Shown here piece after piece: positions 42,664 through 52,453 of a stretch of 64,000 bases of DNA (the stretch's first letter is position 1; every line of letters starts with the position of its first letter). The notes beneath the pieces were generated by a model. That model was not told the origin of the DNA, ran no database searches, and saw nothing but the letters and a program-made list of their open reading frames with translations. The translations under genes were made by a program, and so were the position numbers. This DNA is from Fratercula arctica. Taxonomy: Eukaryota > Chordata > Aves > Charadriiformes > Alcidae. The stretch spans positions 8,740,100-8,804,099 of the forward strand of contig CANTUZ010000025.1 of assembly GCA_947846985.1 (NCBI GenBank). Reading direction: 5' to 3'.

Positions 42664-43662
42664 GGACAGGAGGAAGAGGCAGAACCAGAGATAATTACCC
42701 GATCCCTATCCCTGAGTGAGCTGCGGGATATGCGAAAAGATTTTAGCCGAATTCCAGGTGAGCACATTGTCACCTGGCTGCTTCGGTGTTGGGATAACGG
42801 GGCCAGTAGCCTGGAATTAGAGGGTAGGGAAGCCAGGCAGTTGGGATCCCTGTCCAGGGAAGGCGGCATTGACAAGGCAATTGGAAAGAAGACCCAAGCC
42901 CTCAGCCTCTGGAAGCGACTCCTGTCAGGCGTGAGGGAGAGGTACCCCTTCAGTGAAGATGTTGTATGCCAACCAAGCAAATGGACCACCATGGAAAGAG
43001 GTATCCAGTACCTGAGAGAATTAGCCATGCGGGAGATGATTTATTATGACTTGGACAACACAGACTTGCCCACGGACCCTGATGAGGTGCACCGCACAAG
43101 GCCCATGTGGCGGAAGTTTGTACGGAGCGCACCATCGTCGTATGCCAACTCACTGGCAGTAATGGAATGGAAGGGTGAAGAAGGACCAACGGTGGATGAG
43201 GTGGTTGGCCGGCTCCGGCGATATGAAGAAAGCCTCTCTTCCCGCCTTGTCTCAGCTGTGGAGAAACTGTCCCGGAAGGTTCAGCAACTTGAAGAGAATA
43301 TGTCCTACTCCCCACCTGTACGGGCCAGCATCTCAGCTATTAGGGGCAGGCATTTCCCCACTCAAGAGAGAGAGTACAAAGGGTACACACCACGAGGCAC
43401 CCTGTGGTTCTACCTGCGAGACCATGGAGAGGACATGAGGAAGTGGGATGGACAACCTACTTGGATCCTGCGGACACGGGTACAGGAGTTGCAAGGAAGG
43501 ACAACCACAAAAGGGGATCCCTCCAGGAAAAGTGCCGCCCCAGTTTCCAGTGGACAGTTGCCCAGACAGAGCATAAGGCCTGATCTTGCTTCTGATCCTC
43601 TTGAAGGAACCTCCAAGTCATTTCTGCAAGAAGTGAGTACCGGATACCATGACCAGGATTAG
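42664..43662 (+). CDS. gag: ERV-2 (+) capsid-like ORF between two in-frame stops
   Basis: Same frame as ORF1 and pol. The first ATG is 42730, but the frame is open from the TGA at 42663. It encodes a helical capsid-like protein (TWLLRCWDNGA, ERGIQYLRELAMREM) of about 330 residues and a coiled-coil-like stretch (SAVEKLSRKVQQLEE). No CCHC knuckle seen. It ends TAG at 43660-43662, followed by AGGGGCCC and a possible 5 bp hairpin (CCTCC 43673-43677 with GGAGG 43686-43690). Expression likely needs stop read-through or separate initiation. Confidence 0.75.
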   Translation, partial: GQEEEAEPEIITRSLSLSELRDMRKDFSRIPGEHIVTWLLRCWDNGASSLELEGREARQLGSLSREGGIDKAIGKKTQALSLWKRLLSGVRERYPFSEDVVCQPSKWTTMERGIQYLRELAMREMIYYDLDNTDLPTDPDEVHRTRPMWRKFVRSAPSSYANSLAVMEWKGEEGPTVDEVVGRLRRYEESLSSRLVSAVEKLSRKVQQLEENMSYSPPVRASISAIRGRHFPTQEREYKGYTPRGTLWFYLRDHGEDMRKWDGQPTWILRTRVQELQGRTTTKGDPSRKSAAPVSSGQLPRQSIRPDLASDPLEGTSKSFLQEVSTGYHDQD

Positions 43663-46600
43663 AGGGGCCCTGCCTCCAGCCAGGTGGAGGAAAGGGACAA
43701 CCAAGTTTATTGGACAGTGTGGATTCGATGGCCTGGCACATCAGACCCACAGGAGTATAAGGCTCTAGTGGACACAGGAGCACAGTGTACTCTGATACCA
43801 TCAAGCTATAGAGGGACAGAACCCATTTGTATTTCTGGGGTCATAGGGGGATCCCAAGAGTTGACTGTATTGGAGGCTGAAGTGAGCCTAACTGGGAATG
43901 AGTGGCAAAAGCATCCCATTGTGACTGGCCCAGATGCTCCATGCATCCTTGGTATAGATTACCTCAGGAGAGGGTATTATTTTAAGGACCCAAAGGGGTA
44001 TTGGTGGGCCTTTGGCATAGCTGCCTTGGAGACGGAGGAAGTTAAACAGTTGTCTACCTTGCCTGGTCTCTCGGAGGACCCTTCTGTTGTGGGGTTGTTG
44101 AGGGTCGAAGAACAGCAGGTGCCGATTGCTACCACAACGGTGCATCGGCGGCAATATCGCACTAACCGAGACTCTCTGATTCCCATCCATAAGCTGATTC
44201 GTCAACTAGAGGTTCAAGGAGTGATCAGCAAGACTCGCTCGCCTTTTAACAGTCCTATATGGCCGGTGCGAAAATCCAATGGAGAGTGGAGGCTAACTGT
44301 AGACTATCGTGGCCTGAATGAAGTCACGCCACCGCTGAGCGCTGCTGTGCCGGATATGCTAGAACTCCAGTATGAACTGGAGTCCCAGGCAGCCAACTGG
44401 TATGCCACGATTGATATAGCGAATGCATTTTTCTCAATCCCTTTGGCAGCAGAGTGCAGGCCACAGTTTGCTTTCACTTGGAGGGGCATCCAGTACACCT
44501 GGAATCGACTGCCCCAGGGGTGGAAACACAGCCCCACCATTTGCCATGGACTGATCCAGACTGCACTGGAACAGGGTGAAGCCCCAGAACATCTGCAGTA
44601 CATTGATGACATCATTGTATGGGGAAACACAGCTGAAGAAGTTTTTGAGAAAGGGGATAAAATAGTCCGAATCCTTCTGAAAGCTGGTTTTGCCATAAAA
44701 CGATGTAAGGTCAAGGGACCTGCACAGGAGATCCAGTTCTTAGGAATAAAATGGCAAGATGGATGCCGCCAAATCCCAATGGATGTGATCAACAAAATAG
44801 CAGCTATGTCTCCACCAACTAGCAAAAAGGAAACACAAGCTTTCTTAGGCATTGTGGGTTTTTGGAGGATGCATATCCCAGATTACAGTCTAATGGTAAG
44901 CCCTCTGTATCAAGTAACCCGGAAGAAGAACGATTTTAAATGGGGTCCTGAGCAACGAAAAGCTTTTGAACAAATCAAACAGGAAATAGTCCATGCAGTG
45001 GCCCTGGGGCCAGTCCGGGCAGGACAAGATGTTAAAAACGTGCTCTACACCGCAGCCGGGGAGAATGGCCCTACCTGGAGCCTCTGGCAGAAGGCACCAG
45101 GGGAGACCCGAGGTCGACCCCTAGGGTTTTGGAGTCGGGGATACAGAGGATCCGAAGCCCGCTACACTCCAACAGAAAAGGAGATATTGGCAGCATATGA
45201 AGGGGTTCGAGCTGCTTCGGAGGTGGTTGGTACAGAAGCACAGCTCCTCTTAGCACCTCGACTGCCGGTGCTGGGTTGGATGTTTAAAGAAAGGGTCCCC
45301 ACCACACATCATGCAACTGATGCTACATGGAGTAAGTGGATTGCACTGATCACACAGCGAACTCGAATGGGAAACCCCAGTCGCCCAGGAATTCTGGAAG
45401 TGATCATGGACTGGCCAGAAGGCAAGGATTTTGGAATGTCACCAGAGGAGGAGGTGACGCGTGCGGAAGAGGCCCCACCATATAATAAACTGCCAGGAAA
45501 TGAGAAGCAATATGCCCTGTTCACTGATGGGTCCTGCCGGATTGTGGGAAAGCATCGAAAGTGGAAGGCTGCTGTGTGGAGTCCTACACGACAAGTTGCA
45601 GAAGCCAGTGAAGGACAAGGTGAATCGAGCCAGTTTGCAGAGGTGAAAGCCATTCAGCTGGCTTTGGACATCGCCGAGCGAGAAAAATGGCCAGTACTTT
45701 ATCTCTACACTGACTCATGGATGGTGGCAAATGCCCAGTCGGGGTGGCTACAGCAGTGGAAGCAGGGCAACTGGCAGCGCAGAGGCAAACCCATCTGGGC
45801 TGCTGAACTATGGCAAAATATTGCTGCCCGGATAGAGAATCTGGTTGTGAAAGTACGCCACGTAGATGCCCACGTACCGAAGAATCGGGCCACGGAGGAA
45901 CATCAGAACAACCAGCAGGTGGATCGGGCTGCCAGGATTGAAGTGGCTCAAGTGGATCTGGATTGGCAACGTAAGGGTGAACTATTCATAGCTCGGTGGG
46001 CCCATGAGACCTCAGGCCACCAAGGAAGAGATGCGACATATAGATGGGCTCGTGACCGAGGGGTGGACTTGACCATGGACACTATTGCACAGGTCATCCA
46101 TGAATGTGAGACATGTGCTGCAATCAAGCAAGCCAAGCGTTTGAAGCCTCTTTGGTATGGAGGACGATGGTTGAAATATAAATATGGGGAGGCCTGGCAG
46201 ATTGATTATATCACACTGCCACGAACCCGTCAAGGCAAGCGCTATGTGCTCACAATGGTGGAAGCAACCACTGGATGGCTGGAAACATACCCTGTGCCCC
46301 ATGCCACTGCCCGGAACACTATCCTGGGCCTTGAAAAGCAAGTCCTTTGGCGACATGGTACCCCAGAGAGAATTGAGTCGGACAATGGGACTCATTTCCG
46401 AAGCAGCCTCATAGACACCTGGGCCAAAGAGCATGGTATTGAGTGGGTGTATCACATCCCCTATCACGCACCAGCCTCTGGGAAGATAGAACGGTACAAT
46501 GGACTGTTAAAAACTACACTGAGAGCAATGGGTGGTGGGACCTTAAAACATTGGGATGCACATTTAGCAAAGGCTACCTGGCTAGTTAATACCAGGGGAT

Positions 46601-46791
46601 CTACCAATCGGGCTGGCCCTGCCCAGTCAAAACTTCCACGTACCATAGAAGGGGATAAGGTCCCCGTAGTGCCCATGAAGAATATGTTGGGGAAGACAGT
46701 CAGACAGTCTGGGTTAGTCCTGCCTCAGGCAAAGGCAAACCCATCCGTGGGATTGCTTTTGCCCAAGGACCTGGGTGCACTTGGTGGGTAA
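43663..46791 (+). CDS. pol: ERV-2 (+) pol: protease, RT, RNase H, integrase
   Basis: Open from the TAG for over 1,040 codons. Protease VDTGAQCTLIP at about 43768; RT IDIANAFFSIP (about 44412) and QYIDDIIVWG (about 44598); RNase H FTDGSC (45520), AEVKAIQLA, YTDSWMV (45708) and VRHVDAHVPK; integrase HETSGH...CETC (about 46005-46120), WQIDYI (46196), SDNGTHF (46378) and SGKIERYNG. All key acids are present. An 8 bp tandem duplication near 46700 changes the last ~30 residues, so the integrase C-terminal domain is out of frame; the minus-strand copy keeps it. Pol-only, no env, agrees with ERV-L-like elements. Confidence 0.92.
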   Translation, partial: RGPASSQVEERDNQVYWTVWIRWPGTSDPQEYKALVDTGAQCTLIPSSYRGTEPICISGVIGGSQELTVLEAEVSLTGNEWQKHPIVTGPDAPCILGIDYLRRGYYFKDPKGYWWAFGIAALETEEVKQLSTLPGLSEDPSVVGLLRVEEQQVPIATTTVHRRQYRTNRDSLIPIHKLIRQLEVQGVISKTRSPFNSPIWPVRKSNGEWRLTVDYRGLNEVTPPLSAAVPDMLELQYELESQAANWYATIDIANAFFSIPLAAECRPQFAFTWRGIQYTWNRLPQGWKHSPTICHGLIQTALEQGEAPEHLQYIDDIIVWGNTAEEVFEKGDKIVRILLKAGFAIKRCKVKGPAQEIQFLGIKWQDGCRQIPMDVINKIAAMSPPTSKKETQAFLGIVGFWRMHIPDYSLMVSPLYQVTRKKNDFKWGPEQRKAFEQIKQEIVHAVALGPVRAGQDVKNVLYTAAGENGPTWSLWQKAPGETRGRPLGFWSRGYRGSEARYTPTEKEILAAYEGVRAASEVVGTEAQLLLAPRLPVLGWMFKERVPTTHHATDATWSKWIALITQRTRMGNPSRPGILEVIMDWPEGKDFGMSPEEEVTRAEEAPPYNKLPGNEKQYALFTDGSCRIVGKHRKWKAAVWSPTRQVAEASEGQGESSQFAEVKAIQLALDIAEREKWPVLYLYTDSWMVANAQSGWLQQWKQGNWQRRGKPIWAAELWQNIAARIENLVVKVRHVDAHVPKNRATEEHQNNQQVDRAARIEVAQVDLDWQRKGELFIARWAHETSGHQGRDATYRWARDRGVDLTMDTIAQVIHECETCAAIKQAKRLKPLWYGGRWLKYKYGEAWQIDYITLPRTRQGKRYVLTMVEATTGWLETYPVPHATARNTILGLEKQVLWRHGTPERIESDNGTHFRSSLIDTWAKEHGIEWVYHIPYHAPASGKIERYNGLLKTTLRAMGGGTLKHWDAHLAKATWLVNTRGSTNRAGPAQSKLPRTIEGDKVPVVPMKNMLGKTVRQSGLVLPQAKANPSVGLLLPKDLGALGG

Positions 46792-46859
46792 TGCGGCAGG
46801 ATGGGGAAGTCCGATGTGTACCTCATGGGGACTTGATTTTGGGGGAGAATAGCCAATGA

Positions 46860-46973
46860 ATCAAATTGTGTGTAACACTGTCACTGTATGTCCTCGTTAC
46901 TATAATTGCTATTGGCTGTACTGCAGTAAGAATCACCCAAATTAAGGACAGATGGACTTTGATGAACAGTTGA
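46860..46973 (+). other. Hydrophobic frame directly after the pol stop
   Basis: In the original pol frame (before the 8 bp shift) a TGA at 46857 is followed by 37 open codons. They begin IKLCVTLSLYVLVTIIAIG, a membrane-segment-like stretch, then a basic tail. No ATG of its own. The minus copy keeps it with one conservative Ile/Val change in the segment. Confidence 0.4.
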
Positions 46974-47128
46974 GTAAAGCTGTGGTGTTGGGATCAGAGC
47001 TGACGCCCAGCAACTTCCTCAAGATCTGCATCTTCGGACCATGGACTGTGTGCATGAGCTACGCCGGGTATACAGTCACATGTTCCAAAAACTGTAAGAT
47101 CTGGGCGTGGCAAAATGGTATGGAATAA
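46952..47128 (+). CDS. Small cysteine-rich ORF downstream of pol (58 codons)
   Basis: ATG at 46952, stop TAA in the polypurine region. Carries KICIFGPWTVCMSYAG and TCSKNCKIWAWQ with five cysteines. In the minus copy indels change its 5' end but the cysteine-rich core stays open from another ATG. No homology recognised. Confidence 0.35.
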   Translation: MDFDEQLSKAVVLGSELTPSNFLKICIFGPWTVCMSYAGYTVTCSKNCKIWAWQNGME

Positions 47129-47139
47129 GGGGTGGATAA

Positions 47140-47475
47140 TGTCCTGGTTCCGGCAGGGACAGGGTTAAGTATTCCATGCCATGTGAGCCACGCCCACCCT
47201 GAGATTAAAAGGAGGGAGGGGGCGAGCAGTCGGGTTCGGAGCGGGCTGGCGCGTCCCGGGGCCGGACCGGCGGGGAGCGGCGGTTCCGTAATCGCGTCTG
47301 TATATTTCTCTGTCGGTGTTATTGTTGTTGTTTTCTTGTTCCCTTTGCTGTTCTGTTAAACTGCCTTTGTCTCAACCCAAGAGTTTTGCCTTTTTCTTTT
47401 GATCCTTCCCGTACCGGGAAGCGCTGGGCGAGCGACAAGTGGTTCTTTGTTGCCATCTGAGGCCAAACCACGACA
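47140..47475 (+). repeat. ERV-2 (+) 3' LTR
   Basis: 336 bp, preceded by AATAAGGGGTGGATAA. Ends CCACGACA, followed by the AATAT duplication. Confidence 0.95.
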
Positions 47476-48178
47476 AATATCTTCATAAGTAATGTGGATG
47501 ATGGGATCAAGCATACCCTGACGAAGTTTGCTGATGATGGCAAACTGAGCGAGGAAGTGGACTCGTCAGAAGGGAGATCTACCCCGCAGGAAGACCTGGA
47601 TAGGCTGGAAGAGTGGGCTAACAAGAACCTGATGAAGTTCAACAAGGACAAATGTAAGGTCTTGCACCTGGGAAAACAGAATCCAAGAATACAGCATAGG
47701 CTGGGATCTATCCGGCTGGGGAGCAGCTCTGTGGAAAGGGACCTGGGGATCCTGGTGGACAACAAGCTCAATATGAGTGAACAGTGTGCTGCTGCGGCAA
47801 AGAAAGTCAACAGGATGCTGGGTTGCATCAACAAGGGCATCACCAGCAGAGATAAAGAAGTCATTATCCCACTCTACTCAGCGCTTGTCAGGCCACACCT
47901 GGAATACTGTGTTCAGTTTTGGTCCCTGCTATACAAGAAAGATGTGGACAGGCTGGAGAGGGTCCAGAGAAGGGCCACCAAGATGATCAAAGGACTGGGA
48001 AGCCTGCCATATGAGGAAAGGCTAAGGGAATTTGGTTTGTTCAGCCTTGATAAAAGAAGGCTTAGGGGAGACCTTATCACCATGTTCTCATGTTCTAGTA
48101 TTTAAAGGGTGGCTACAAAGAAGATGGATTCTTCCACACCCCTGACTAGTATTTCCTGGTATTCTATGATTCTATGAT
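47476..48178 (+). mobile_element. CR1 LINE 3' part after the ERV-2 insertion
   Basis: Resumes with KFADDGKLSEE and the C-terminal RT ([29 protein letters not shown]), then a shortened 3' end with ATTCTATGATTCTATGAT. Together with 39225-41217 it is one element. Confidence 0.9.
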
Positions 48179-50357
48179 AAATATCTAAACATTTGTTTCT
48201 CAAGTTTTTAAAAACCTTTTTAAAAACCAAGAAAATATCTTGTCAGATATTTGATGAATGCAAAAATGTTCAGTATTTATTTCAAATAAATGTTTATAAC
48301 GATGAAATTTTTCAACTTTAATGCAAAGAAAAAGCAAAATAACACATAAGTATGCTGAATGTTTATTAAGAATTTGGTGTTTGACATTACCAGTTTATAG
48401 ATGCAATTTTTAGATACTGTATTGGACTTGATGCTGTTTATCACATTCAGTCAGAGTTGCTGCAGTCCTTGCTGAGAGCTGTTAGGAACATGTGTAAACC
48501 CTCCTCTCTCGCCATTTCGAGTTGTCATGAGTGTTCCTTAATTTTCTGGGAAATGTGACAAATCCTTCCTTTTATAGCTTCCTGATGTTCTTTTAACTGT
48601 GCTTTCGTCAAAGGCTTGTGTCAAATTCAAAAAATGTTGTAATAAAGTAATATAGATATACATTATAAAATAATAGAATAAAAATTGTATTAACTACTGA
48701 TCATTTAAGCAATTTAAATGTTAATCTGATTGTTGGTAACTATGGTATATTTAATAAACACTTTAAACCCCTGGTTTTTTTTATAATCTATAATTTGATA
48801 AATAATCTGAACTTCATAATTTTCTATAATTTTGTCTTTTGCATACCTCAAACTCAACAGTTCAGATACCAAGAAATGAGCCACTCTATAACTTCCTGAA
48901 CCTATGTCAGAATCCAAGAAATAGCGACAAAACCTAAAATAAACAAGACTACAGGACTAAAATAAGAAATACTACAAAGAAATAAATACAAAAACTATGA
49001 TTGTAGAATGACCGGTTGTTCAAATTTTTGTAGGATGAACTTTTTTTCATTACCAGATCTCTACTTTCAATCTCATGCAGATGAGTTGAGGCTAAAAGTT
49101 AGTACTACTACTGCTTTTTGCTAGCAATTTCTTATGTGCCAATTACACACAATGCTGTTTTAAGACACCGGCCCCCAAATTCCCAGCTTGAAGGAAGATC
49201 TTAACAGTAGTACTACATCGCCCAGCTGTTCCTCCAGAAATACCATTAACACACCATGCAGTGAATGCACTAGAGTTATACATAGACGCCAAGTCTAACA
49301 CATAAGGTGTGCATGAGCATGTAGTGCCCAGGAGCTTTTCAAGGATGAAAACTCCTGCTGATCCACAAACTAAGAACAGTCCACATATTGTGCAAAGTGA
49401 ATATGATGATCGATTATTCTAATAGAAGAAAGTCATCAGTAAGTTTGAATAATATGACAACGAGAGGAGAGAGGGAGCATCATGAAAAAGAGTAATTTAT
49501 TTTAAATTTTCTGTGTGAGGAAAATTAATTTAAATATGATGTGGTGATAATGATGGAGACAGTATGGGATTCAAAGAGGGAGAATAACCTGGCTTGACCT
49601 GTATGCATGTATCAGGGAGCCCATTAGAGAGCCCCAGCCCACTGTTCTCATGAGCCATTTAAATTAACGTGTGGACTGTATTAGCTTCGGACAGGTTGTG
49701 AATCGGATCTCTTTCCTGCTCCCAACATGCCTGCTGCAACAGGATCAATAAGGAAAGGTAAGGGAGACATCAATTAGGCCACTTTTATTACCCATCAAAA
49801 GATGCTTGAGCTAGGAGTAGGTCCAGCAGAAAGAAGGTTACATTTTTTCATTGTCTTTTCAAAGAGAGGAAAAATGGTAATGAAGCAATTCACATGGATA
49901 TAGGAAGATAAAGAGGCACAGCCAGTGAACCTAAGGAAGGACAGTGAAAGAAAAGATTTAGAAGGAAAATGAGAAACTTCTGTTTCTCACTGAACTTCAA
50001 GACATCTACTTTCATCAGAAATTAGATAATCATTAGGTTATCTTGAGCTCTCCATTGTGAAATGCTAATAGTGTTTCTAGGTTTTGTTCTGTGGCTTTGA
50101 CCCGATTTCCTTCATACTTTTTCAAAACAAAGCTATCTACTCCCAAAAGAATTTCTGAAACCTTTGGGGACATGGGGTTATAAATTACTTCGGTGAAATT
50201 ACAAATAGGTTTTAGCTAATGTGAATGCTTTGAGACAGAATTTTTTGTGCTTTTCAGCACCATTCATAGGAGCATGTGAGCCTTTGTCTGGCTTATGTAA
50301 TTTAGATCTATGAAAATGGTTTCAACTATCTTCGCTTTTCACACCATTCTTAGGATC
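48179..50357. other. No gene seen; AT-rich
   Basis: About 2.2 kb without motif-bearing frames. Confidence 0.55.
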
Positions 50358-51069
50358 TGTTGTCATTTGGGCTGGGCTGGCCACTAAACAAATGACAGAT
50401 GCTCTCTTTACCTCTCCCTTTCCAGAAGAGGAGGGAGAGAAAATAAGGGAGAGACTTATGGATTGAAAAGAAAACTAAAGCTACTTAGATGAAATATTAA
50501 TAATAAAAAGAAAAGATAATAATATTAATAAGGAAATAATGAAATATACACAAAACCAGTATGGAGCTGCCAGAATGACAATCACATCACCTGCAGAGAA
50601 GTCCCAGACTGGACTCAGCAACTGACAGAAACTTGATTCCGAATCTGGATTCAGGAACGCAGGAATTGGGATCAAAGGCAGACAGAGTCCTTCTCAGACA
50701 CCAGCCATTGAAGAAAGAGGTTGACTCCTTTGATCCCTCAGCTTTTATACTGAGCATGATACCCCATTGGTCAGTTTTGGATCACCTGTCCTGCCTGCTC
50801 CTCCCCACAGGTGTGACCCCTTTACACTTTTCTGCCTCTGGCCCTCCAACTTGATACATAACAAAGTTAGCTGGCCTTGGTTGTTATAGCAAGAGTCTCT
50901 CTGCATACCATTCCTTGGTATTAACTACAAACAACAATGTTATCTGCTAGAAACCAACACTTGTCTGAAAAATATGCTGCAAATCTCAGAGAATTAGTTA
51001 GAAGAGGCTTAACTGAAAAGTAAAATTACTGAAAATAAAATTGATTCTGTTTTACCTCAAACTGGGACA
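50358..51069 (-). repeat. Solo LTR (family S) with duplication GGATC
   Basis: GGATC at 50353-50357 and 51070-51074. Plus strand shows CAGCTTTTATACTGAGCATG (reverse TATA) near 50740, as in 13529-14106. Ends CTGGGACA. Confidence 0.9.
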
Positions 51070-51834
51070 GGATCAAAAGTATATATGTGACAGCTACTTA
51101 TCCCAGAATGTCAGGTAGACTTCCCTATCCTATTCTGAAAGAGATTAAAACATATTTGATATTGCATCTACTACAAAGTGATTTCTCTGTCACTCAGTAC
51201 AGTTGGTTTAAAAAAACATATTCTGAATTTCCTGTTTATGAAGCAATAAAGATTCTAAATAAGAGTCATCATTGCAAGTTTGCAAGGTGAGACATATGAT
51301 ACAAATAAAATACAGCATTTTATTCACAGTCTTTTGGGTGTAGGGAAATTGAACAAGATGCAAGATAACCAGTATAAGAACATGCCAGTATAAGAACATG
51401 CCATAAAGTGCAAAAATGTAGATGACAAAGGATAATGCCTTCTTGAGCATTTTGAATGTCCTTGACTAAAGGAGAACTGCTTTCTGGATTATTAAAAGGA
51501 TTTTGCTGACTGTCTTAAACTGCCTGTAATTCCATTTGTTAGCTTTTTCTTCTGCATTTCAAACTTGGGATGGGGCGGAGTTTATTGGTATGAAAATAAG
51601 AAGAATATATTTCAGCCTGTAAAGTTCATGAATAGATTGCAAAAGTCTCTTACAGAGAAAACCTTTAAGTTAGTATTGCAGTCATCTAAAGCATCCATCC
51701 CTTCTTTTAAGTAAATAGCGTTCTGAAAGAAACAGGTTTATTCAAGTATCACTGGGAAGAACCTAATAAAACCCTAAAGAGCCATATTCATGGCTGTAAA
51801 GAATAAAATTTTAGGTGGGATTTTTCAGACCTGC
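51070..51834. other. No gene seen
   Basis: No coding or repeat signature. Confidence 0.5.
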
Positions 51835-52170
51835 TGTCGTGGTTTGGCCTCAGATGGCAACAAAGAACCACGTGTCGCTCGCTCAGAGCTTCCCGGTACG
51901 GGAAGGATCAGAAGAAAAAGGCAAAACTCTTGGGTTGAGACAAAGGCAGTTTAACAGAACAGCAAAGGGAACAAGAAAACAACAACAATAACACCGACAG
52001 AGAAATATACAGACGCGAATACGGAACCGCCGCTCCCCACCAGTCCGGACCCGGGACGCGCCAGTCCACTCCAAACCCAACTGCCTGCCCCCTCCCTCCT
52101 TTTAATCTCAGGGTGGGCGTGGCTCACATGGCATGGAATACTTGACCCTGTCCCTGCCGGAACCAGGGCA
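51835..52170 (-). repeat. ERV-2 (-) 3' LTR
   Basis: Plus strand TGTCGTGG...CCAGGGCA. The terminal CA/TG is changed to TGCCC in element orientation. The polypurine tract lies at about 52171-52186. Confidence 0.95.
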
Positions 52171-52453
52171 TTATCCACCCCTTATTCCATACCATTTTTG
52201 CCACGCCCAGATCTTACAGTTTTCGGAACATGTGACTGTATACCCGGCGTAGCTCATGCACACAGTCCATGGACCAAAGATGCAGATCTTGAGGAAGTTG
52301 CTGGGCGCCAGCTCTGATCCCATCACCACTTAGCTTTACTCAACTCTTCATCAAAGTCCATCTCTCCTTAATTTGGGTGATTCTTACTGCAGTACAGCCG
52401 ATAGCAATTACAGTAACGAGGACATACAGTGACAGTGTTACACACAATTTGAT

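Larger units (their letters stand above)
41218..47475 (+). mobile_element. ERV-2 plus-strand provirus, env-less, young
   Basis: Complete provirus: LTRs 41218-41563 and 47140-47475, flanked by AATAT at 41213-41217 and 47476-47480, inside a CR1. The LTRs differ by about four bases plus a 10 bp duplication. Gag-like ORF1, capsid ORF and pol lie in one frame separated by TGA and TAG; no env. The pol type suggests class III (ERV-L-like). Defects: an 8-G run (7 in the other copy) breaks ORF1, and an 8 bp insertion shifts the pol C-terminus. Confidence 0.9.

Noticed and set aside
44304..44852. 182-codon minus-strand frame in ERV-2 pol
   Set aside because: Opposite strand of RT with conserved codons; length is explained by the constraint on pol.
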